From the NCBI GenBank assembly GCA_003153875.1, contig PMBY01000366.1, positions 21,900-33,701 of the forward strand: a DNA stretch of 11,802 bases. The letters are read 5' to 3'. Numbering within the stretch: position 1 is the first letter of the stretch; each line of letters starts with the position of its first letter. This DNA comes from Myxococcales bacterium. Its GTDB lineage: Bacteria > Myxococcota > Polyangia > Fen-1088. A program made the position numbers and the translations under genes. The notes beneath the pieces were generated by a model, which was not told where the DNA came from, did not search any database, and was given only the letters and a program-made list of their open reading frames with translations. Below are positions 7,684 through 11,802 of this stretch, in pieces.

Positions 7684-8181
7684 CTAGAATTCTAGGTACG
7701 CGCCCAAGCGGCCTTCGATGATCCAGACGAACTTGCTGCCGCTCGGGTAGTCACGACTGCGTGGCAGAACCCCGACTTCACCGAACACGCCGATGGGGCC
7801 CAGGCCGAAGCGCACGCCCCCGGCGGCGCCATAGGCAAACTCGCGCTTTGCCCCGCCGCGACCGGCCAGATTGGCGATGGCGAAAATGGCGCGGCCGTAA
7901 ATGGGCAGGAGGGGGGGAACGATGGTAACCATCGGCCGCAGCTCCAGATCGGTATGGCTGCCTGAGGTATCAGCGAAGTCGCCCACGATTCCCAGCTGCA
8001 ATCGCAGGAGTGACACAATGGACACCCCTGGCGCGACCATGAAGTTGAGTCGCTCCCAGGCCCGCGGGCTGGAGACTTGGCCACCCTTACCCAAAGATCC
8101 CTCCACCACCCAGCCAGCCTGCGAGACGGCAGGCAAGAGAACGCTCAAGGTCAGTACTGCGGCCATGACGAATTTGCGCAT
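7684..8181 (-). CDS. Small secreted, probable outer-membrane beta-barrel protein
   Basis: The 165-residue protein starts MRKFVMAAVLTLSVLLP with a signal peptide cleaved after SQA (residue 22). The mature part starts GWVVEGSLGKGGQ and alternates hydrophobic and polar residues with many glycines in about eight short strands, ending GRLGAYLEF with a C-terminal Phe, the usual signature for BAM-dependent barrel insertion. At about 143 mature residues it fits an eight-strand barrel. ATG 8181 has a near-perfect GGAGG eight bases upstream, the strongest ribosome site of the operon, so this is the first gene. The stop is 13 bp before the RCC1-repeat gene. I cannot assign a named family or function. 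Confidence 0.85.
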   Translation of the reverse strand: MRKFVMAAVLTLSVLLPAVSQAGWVVEGSLGKGGQVSSPRAWERLNFMVAPGVSIVSLLRLQLGIVGDFADTSGSHTDLELRPMVTIVPPLLPIYGRAIFAIANLAGRGGAKREFAYGAAGGVRFGLGPIGVFGEVGVLPRSRDYPSGSKFVWIIEGRLGAYLEF

Positions 8182-8189
8182 CTTGGATA

Positions 8190-8194
8190 CCTCC
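8190..8194 (-). promoter_or_regulatory. Strong Shine-Dalgarno of the four-gene operon
   Basis: GGAGG reads on the minus strand at 8194-8190, eight bases before ATG 8181. It fixes the start of the small barrel protein and marks it as the leading gene. Confidence 0.85.
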
Positions 8195-8219
8195 GTGGTG
8201 CTTGACGTCGAAAGTGGTC

Positions 8220-8248
8220 ACTATATTCGGGAACCCGTCCGGGTGCGA
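8220..8248 (-). promoter_or_regulatory. Promoter candidate for the barrel/RCC1/glycosyltransferase operon
   Basis: TATAGT (minus strand, 8225-8220) is a 5/6 match to a -10 element, placing transcription start near 8213, about 30 bp before ATG 8181. The hexamer 17 bp upstream (TCGCAC) is a poor -35, so an activator or another sigma factor may be needed. It overlaps the control region of the divergent peroxiredoxin gene. Confidence 0.35.
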
Positions 8249-8352
8249 GCACCATACGCTCCATAGCCCCCAAAGCCTCGCCCTGGCACGCGCGGACGGA
8301 CGTGATAGCTTGGACCCGGCGAGCCCTCGGCCCGCCAGAGGAACTGGACGCC

Positions 8353-8877
8353 ATGAATCTCGTGGGAAAGAAAGCACCAGAGTTCACCGAGAACGCCGTG
8401 ACCGGCGATGGAAAATTCGCCAAGATTTCGCTGTCGGACCACCGCGGGCAGTGGGTCGTGCTGTTCTTCTACCCTGCTGACTTCACCGTCATCTGCCCGA
8501 CCGAAATCACCGAGTTCTCTCGCCGCGACAAAGAATTCAAGGCGCTCGGCGCAGTGGTGCTGGGCTGCTCGACTGACTCGAAGTACTCACACAAGGAATG
8601 GATCGCGGGCAGCTTAGGCACCCTCTCCCACCCTCTCATCGCGGACTTCAACAAGAAGATCGCGCGCGACTACCAGTGCCTGGACGAAAACTCGGGCTAC
8701 GCTCTGCGCGCGACCTACATCATCGATCCCGACGGCGACATCGTGCACGCTGATTGCAACATCATGCGCATCGGCCGCTCGGTCGACGAAGTGGTGCGCC
8801 TGCTGCAGGCGGCGCAGACCGGTGAACTGTCTCCATCTGGTTGGAAGGCGGGCAACAAAACATTGGGCAAGGAGTAG
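8353..8877 (+). CDS. AhpC/Prx1-type peroxiredoxin lacking the usual C-terminal resolving cysteine
   Basis: The 174-residue thioredoxin-fold peroxidase reduces hydrogen peroxide or organic hydroperoxides in the cytoplasm. Domain evidence: N-terminal VGKKAPEF (4-11), active-site YPADFTVICPTE (40-51) with P41, T45 and peroxidatic C48 (PxxxTxxC), conserved R119 in ALRATYIIDPDG, and GRSVDEVVRLLQAAQ (141-155). Where typical AhpC ends with GEVCPANWKPG, this one reads GELSPSGWKAG (157-167), so the resolving Cys position is S160. Other cysteines are C72, C109 and C135. The start is ATG 8353, with AGAGGA ten bases upstream and homology starting at once; an in-frame GTG at 8302 would add 17 unconvincing residues. 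It heads a cluster with hisC and a sigma factor, divergent from the barrel operon. Confidence 0.95.
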   Translation: MNLVGKKAPEFTENAVTGDGKFAKISLSDHRGQWVVLFFYPADFTVICPTEITEFSRRDKEFKALGAVVLGCSTDSKYSHKEWIAGSLGTLSHPLIADFNKKIARDYQCLDENSGYALRATYIIDPDGDIVHADCNIMRIGRSVDEVVRLLQAAQTGELSPSGWKAGNKTLGKE

Positions 8878-8917
8878 CCGCAGGCCCAAGACGCCCAACC
8901 AGGAAGGACGAACCGTC

Positions 8918-9970
8918 GTGTCGCTCACCCCCAAACCCCGCCTCAACGTCGAGAAGATGTCCGCCTACACGCCCGGCGAGCAACCGCGGCCGGGCGAGCG
9001 CGTGGTCAAACTCAACACCAACGAGAACCCGTTTCCCCCTAGCCCGCGCGTGGTCGAGGCCATCCGCCGCATCGATCCCGAAAGGCTGCGGCGCTACCCC
9101 AGCCCCAGCGCAGAAGACTTCCGGCAAACCGCGGCGCGCGTGCATGGCGTGTCGCCCGACATGATCGTGGCTGGCAACGGCAGCGATGAGATCCTGGCCA
9201 TGGCCATGCGGACATACCTGGGACCAGACGATATTCTCGCCTACCCGGATCCAACCTACTCGCTCTACCCCGTGCTGGCCGAAGTGGGCGAGGTCAAGGT
9301 GGTGACCGTGCCTTGGGCCGCGGGCTGGGAGCTGCCGGTCGACGCGCTCCTGGCTACTGGCGCGCGGGCCATCTTCTTCGCCAACCCCAACGCGCCCACC
9401 GGCACGCTGGTGCCCACCAGCCGGGTGCGTGAATTGGCCACGCGCTTTTGCGGCCTGCTCTTGGTCGACGAGGCCTACGTGGATTTCGCCGACGAGAACA
9501 GCCTGAGCCTGGTACGCGAGTTCTCCAACGTGATGGTCTGCCGCACCTTGAGCAAAGGCTACGGTCTGGCGGGCCTGCGCTTCGGCTACGCCATCGCGGC
9601 GCCCGCCGTGGTATCGGCCATGAACAAGGTCAAGGATAGCTACAACTGCGACGCGGTCGCCGTCAGCGCAGCCGCGGCGGCGCTCGAGGATCAGGACTAC
9701 GCGCGCCGCACCTGGGAGCACGTGCGCAGCGAGCGGGTCCGTCTGGGCGAGGAGCTGCGCCAGCGCGGCTGGCAGGTGATCCCCAGCCAAGCCAACTTCA
9801 TCCTGGCCACCTGCCCGGGCGGCAACGCCGCCGCGATCTACCGCGCTCTCAAGACCAAGGGGATTCTGGTGCGCTTCTTCGACAAGCCTGGCCTGCAAGA
9901 CAAGTTGCGAATCACCATTGGCACGGCTGAGGAGAACGACCAGCTCTTGGCCGCGCTCTCGGCCCCATGA
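8918..9970 (+). CDS. hisC: Histidinol-phosphate aminotransferase
   Basis: This PLP enzyme of fold type I converts imidazole-acetol phosphate plus glutamate to histidinol phosphate in histidine synthesis. Motifs from the GTG start: KLNTNENPFPPSP (31-43), AGNGSDE (85-91), YPDPTYSLY (109-117), ANPNAPTG (155-162), LLVDEAYVDF (181-190) with PLP-contacting D184 and Y187, and TLSKGYGLAGLRFGY (210-224) with Schiff-base K213. LRITIGT near the end carries the carboxylate-binding Arg. GTG 8918 is chosen because AGGAAGG lies at 8901-8907 and homology begins immediately; the longer frame from 8822 would overlap the peroxiredoxin gene. The 350 residues match the family length. It is 40 bp after the peroxiredoxin and overlaps the sigma gene by four bases. 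A related aminotransferase such as an aromatic HisC paralogue is possible, as no other his gene is near. Confidence 0.93.
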   Translation: MSLTPKPRLNVEKMSAYTPGEQPRPGERVVKLNTNENPFPPSPRVVEAIRRIDPERLRRYPSPSAEDFRQTAARVHGVSPDMIVAGNGSDEILAMAMRTYLGPDDILAYPDPTYSLYPVLAEVGEVKVVTVPWAAGWELPVDALLATGARAIFFANPNAPTGTLVPTSRVRELATRFCGLLLVDEAYVDFADENSLSLVREFSNVMVCRTLSKGYGLAGLRFGYAIAAPAVVSAMNKVKDSYNCDAVAVSAAAAALEDQDYARRTWEHVRSERVRLGEELRQRGWQVIPSQANFILATCPGGNAAAIYRALKTKGILVRFFDKPGLQDKLRITIGTAEENDQLLAALSAP

Positions 9971-10986
9971 CCAAGTCTCATTCCACTCCCCACGCCGACG
10001 ACACCGTCGTCAAACCGGCCGAGACGGGGGCCGATGACACCGGAGCCGAGGCTCCGCTCGAGCCCGACCTGGTGGAGAGCACCGCACCGGAGGTCATCCC
10101 GCCGGTGCTGGAACGACGCCTGGCGCCCGCGCGGGATCCGATCCAGCGCTTCATCAATGAAGCGCGCCGCTACGTGCGCTTGGATGAGAAGCAAGAACGC
10201 GAACTCATCCGGGCCGCGCGCGAGCGCGGCGACGTCAACGCCGCTCGCACCTTGGTTCTGCACAACCTGCGCCTGGTGGTGTCCATCGCCTACCAGTACC
10301 GGCGCGCCTGGCTTAACCTGCTTGACCTGTTTCAGGAGGGCGCGGTCGGTTTGATGGAGGCCGTGCGCCGCTGGGATCCGGACATGGGCACGCGCTTCGG
10401 GTCCTATGCGGCCTACTGGATTCGCGCCTGCATCCTGCGTTTCCTCATGACCAACTCGCGCCTGATTCACGTGGGCAATACCCGCGCCGGGCGCAAGCTG
10501 TTCTTCCGTCTGGAGAAAGAGCGACAGAAGCTGCTGGCCGAGGGCATTGATCCCACGCCCAAGCTGCTGGCAGCCCGGCTGGAAGTGGATGAATCTGACC
10601 TGGCCGAGGTGTCTGCGCACCTGGCCTCGCGCGAAATCTCGCTTGAACCGCGGCCCGACGAAGAGGGAGTGCCCTTGGCCGAGAAGATCTCGGGACACCA
10701 GGCTTCGCCCGAACAGCAAGCCGAGCGGGACGAACTGTCGCAAGCCGTGCGCCGACTCATGGATGACTTCGAAGGCAAGCTGGACGATGAGCGCGAACGG
10801 GCCGTGTGGCGCGAACACCTGGCCAGGACCAGCGAACCGGTTTCGCTGTCGGCCCTGGGCGTGCGCTACGGCGTTTCCAAACAACGCGTGGGCCAGATCG
10901 CGGAGAAGCTGAAGACGCAATTCCGCGAACGGGTCATTGCGGAGCTCGGCAGTGATATCCAGATGTCGTGGCAGCGCGACGACTAA
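9967..10986 (+). CDS. RpoH-like (sigma-70 family, group 3) alternative sigma factor
   Basis: The 339-residue protein directs RNA polymerase to a specific promoter set. After an acidic, Pro-rich N-terminal extension (1-55) comes region 1.2 (RDPIQRFINEARRY, 56-69), then region 2: ARTLVLHNLRLVVSIAYQY (93-111), DLFQEGAVGLMEAVRRWDP (120-138) and core-binding/-10 recognition segment RFGSYAAYWIRACILRFLM (143-161). GRKLFFRLEKERQKL (175-189) resembles the RpoH box (QRKLFFNLR). Region 3 runs to about 240 and region 4.2 with its helix-turn-helix is SLSALGVRYGVSKQRVGQIA (293-312). It starts at ATG 9967 inside the hisC stop (ATGA), implying translational coupling. Myxobacterial SigB/SigC-type developmental sigma factors are RpoH-like, so heat-shock or development are both possible roles. 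The family call is strong; the regulon is unknown. Confidence 0.93.
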   Translation: MTKSHSTPHADDTVVKPAETGADDTGAEAPLEPDLVESTAPEVIPPVLERRLAPARDPIQRFINEARRYVRLDEKQERELIRAARERGDVNAARTLVLHNLRLVVSIAYQYRRAWLNLLDLFQEGAVGLMEAVRRWDPDMGTRFGSYAAYWIRACILRFLMTNSRLIHVGNTRAGRKLFFRLEKERQKLLAEGIDPTPKLLAARLEVDESDLAEVSAHLASREISLEPRPDEEGVPLAEKISGHQASPEQQAERDELSQAVRRLMDDFEGKLDDERERAVWREHLARTSEPVSLSALGVRYGVSKQRVGQIAEKLKTQFRERVIAELGSDIQMSWQRDD

Positions 10987-11010
10987 TCTCAGGCTGCAGC
11001 GTCCACCCTT

Positions 11011-11031
11011 CTCTTGGCAAGAAGCCAAGAG
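11011..11031. terminator. Perfect 8-bp inverted repeat between convergent genes
   Basis: CTCTTGGC (11011-11018), a five-base loop AAGAA, then GCCAAGAG (11024-11031) form a perfect stem 24 bp after the sigma-factor stop and 18 bp beyond the stop of the convergent cold-shock gene. Being symmetric it can serve both transcripts. Neither side has a run of T after the stem, so it is not a textbook intrinsic terminator. Confidence 0.6.
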
Positions 11032-11049
11032 CCGGAACGCCCGGCGGAT

Positions 11050-11274
11050 CTATTGCGACGCTTGCGCCGCCGCCTCCTGGCGCTTGACATTCATGGCTTG
11101 CAGCCCCTTGGGTCCCTTGGTGATGTCAAACTCCACTGTTTGGCCCTGCGCCAACGAGCGATATCCCTCCGCCGTAATTGCCGAGTAGTGGACGAAAACG
11201 TCCTCCTCCCCATCCCGCGCGATGAATCCATACCCTTTAGAATCGCTGAACCATTTCACCTTCCCGGTTGCCAT
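11050..11274 (-). CDS. Cold-shock domain protein (CspA family)
   Basis: The 74-residue single cold-shock domain binds single-stranded RNA/DNA and acts as an RNA chaperone in the cytoplasm. It starts [18 protein letters not shown], with RNP1-like KGYGFI (13-18) and RNP2 VFVHY (26-30), the aromatic and basic nucleic-acid face (K7, W8, F9, F17, F27, H29), followed by [20 protein letters not shown]. Length and order match bacterial Csp proteins; the short Gln/Ala tail (QEAAAQASQ) is extra. ATG 11274 has GAGGAGG six bases upstream. It is monocistronic, convergent with the sigma gene, with a good upstream promoter candidate. Whether it is cold-induced or constitutive cannot be told. Confidence 0.97.
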   Translation of the reverse strand: MATGKVKWFSDSKGYGFIARDGEEDVFVHYSAITAEGYRSLAQGQTVEFDITKGPKGLQAMNVKRQEAAAQASQ

Positions 11275-11280
11275 TCACTG

Positions 11281-11287
11281 CCTCCTC
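11281..11287 (-). promoter_or_regulatory. Strong Shine-Dalgarno of the cold-shock gene
   Basis: GAGGAGG on the minus strand lies six bases before ATG 11274, close to the ideal anti-Shine-Dalgarno match, as expected for a highly translated Csp gene. Confidence 0.85.
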
Positions 11288-11338
11288 GAACTGTACTGAA
11301 CTCCGCTGCTCCCCAACGGAATTGTCTGGGGCGCACAG

Positions 11339-11632
11339 TCAGAAGCGTACTTTTCTGGGCCGGCCTGTCAAGAGTTTAGCTTGCCGTTCGATTCGCAGAC
11401 GGCGAGCAGCTCGCGTTGGCTTTTCGGCGAGTTTGTCGACGGCCATTGTGGCGCAAGTCGCAACAGTTCCGTAAGCGCCCGCACACATACAAGTCTCGAC
11501 GTTGATATTCTCTATTCCACCGAGCGCAATGACCGGGATTGGGCAACAGCACTTCACTTCAATGCCTGGATGCCTTCCGCCAGCCGCCAAGAGCGACAAG
11601 CACGGCGCCGGACCGTGCCGCCAATTCCACAC
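11339..11632 (-). pseudogene. Possible ThiE/TenI-like gene remnant
   Basis: A 97-codon minus-strand frame contains PIPVIALGGIENIN and, after five more residues, AGAYGTVA. This matches the form of the C-terminal phosphate-binding strand of ThiE/TenI thiamine-phosphate synthase-like barrels (PVVAIGGI, then AGAxGVAV). The rest of such a protein (about 200 residues) is absent: a TAG lies just upstream in frame, and the bases to 11802 show no continuous frame with the earlier ThiE motifs. No start with a ribosome site is seen. The cysteine-rich stretch (KCCCPIP, CMCAG) and Arg-rich tail are unlike a functional enzyme. The match is one short motif read by eye, so a chance frame is a real alternative. 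Confidence 0.25.
11344..11371 (-). promoter_or_regulatory. Housekeeping-type promoter candidate for the cold-shock gene
   Basis: On the minus strand a perfect TTGACA (11371-11366) is followed after 16 bp by TACGCT (11349-11344), a TAnnnT -10. Transcription would begin near 11336 and leave a leader of about 60 nt. The element overlaps the end of the ThiE-like reading frame. Confidence 0.55.
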
Positions 11633-11802
11633 CGGCGGCTAATGCCTCCAGTCAGAAGATCGGCCAGGTTTCGGTCGTTCAGGCGCCCGTCCTGCGAGGC
11701 GCGACGAGGGCGCATACTCGACGTATGTAACCGAGGAGCAACGCAGCCGGCCGGGATGGATCGGCCACCCAAACATGGCGGAAATTCTGACCGGAGGCAC
11801 TA
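11372..11802. other. Right-end region without an intact gene
   Basis: About 430 bp upstream of the cold-shock promoter to the window edge. Apart from the possible ThiE-like remnant I find no frame with recognisable protein character, ribosome site, RNA gene or long repeat. All frames beyond 11632 are short and Arg-rich, typical of non-coding high-GC DNA. A gene could start beyond the edge. Confidence 0.5.

Noticed and set aside
8284..8300. TGGCACG, considered as a sigma-54 (-24/-12) promoter for the peroxiredoxin
   Set aside because: The required TTGC-type -12 element is absent at the correct spacing.
8302..8352. GTG 8302 as a 17-residue longer peroxiredoxin start
   Set aside because: The added residues have no homology and ATG 8353 has its own AGAGGA site at good spacing.
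8762..9898. 378-codon open frame on the minus strand opposite hisC
   Set aside because: It is antisense to a clear aminotransferase and is His/Gly/Arg-rich, as expected for a high-GC shadow frame; no family motif is visible.
9838..11028. 396-codon open frame on the minus strand opposite the sigma factor gene
   Set aside because: It is a shadow of a strongly supported sigma-70 gene and crosses the hisC end and the hairpin; no domain character.

Overview
The window looks like chromosomal DNA of a high-GC Gram-negative bacterium, most probably a deltaproteobacterium or myxobacterium (Myxococcota-like). This rests on the strong GC bias with several GTG starts, signal-peptide outer-membrane barrels, a long cysteine-rich RCC1-repeat envelope protein and an RpoH-like alternative sigma factor. 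It is an inference from gene content, not a placement. I see no tRNA, rRNA, CRISPR array, transposase or phage gene.

Left part (1-3753), envelope glycosylation and surface proteins. A polytopic YfhO-like membrane protein runs off the left edge on the minus strand. Upstream of it on the same strand is a protein with one membrane span and an outward-facing discoidin (F5/8 type C) domain. A 296-bp divergent intergenic region separates this pair from a second polytopic GT-C-like membrane protein on the plus strand.

Middle part (3795-8181), a tight four-gene minus-strand operon. In transcription order it encodes a small outer-membrane barrel, a secreted or lipid-anchored protein with 14 short RCC1-type repeats each holding a cysteine pair, a second predicted outer-membrane protein, and a GtrB-type polyprenyl-phosphate glycosyltransferase. 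The gaps are 13, 51 and 18 bp. The set suggests assembly or decoration of a surface structure. The RCC1-type protein is the most unusual gene here.

Right part (8353-11274). A divergently transcribed plus-strand cluster encodes a peroxiredoxin without the usual C-terminal resolving cysteine, histidinol-phosphate aminotransferase (hisC) and an RpoH-like sigma factor. hisC and the sigma gene overlap at ATGA. The cluster ends at a perfect 8-bp hairpin shared with a convergent cold-shock protein gene, which has a strong Shine-Dalgarno and a TTGACA promoter candidate.

The last ~530 bp hold no intact gene. They contain a short minus-strand frame whose centre resembles the C-terminal phosphate-binding part of ThiE/TenI proteins, possibly a gene relic.
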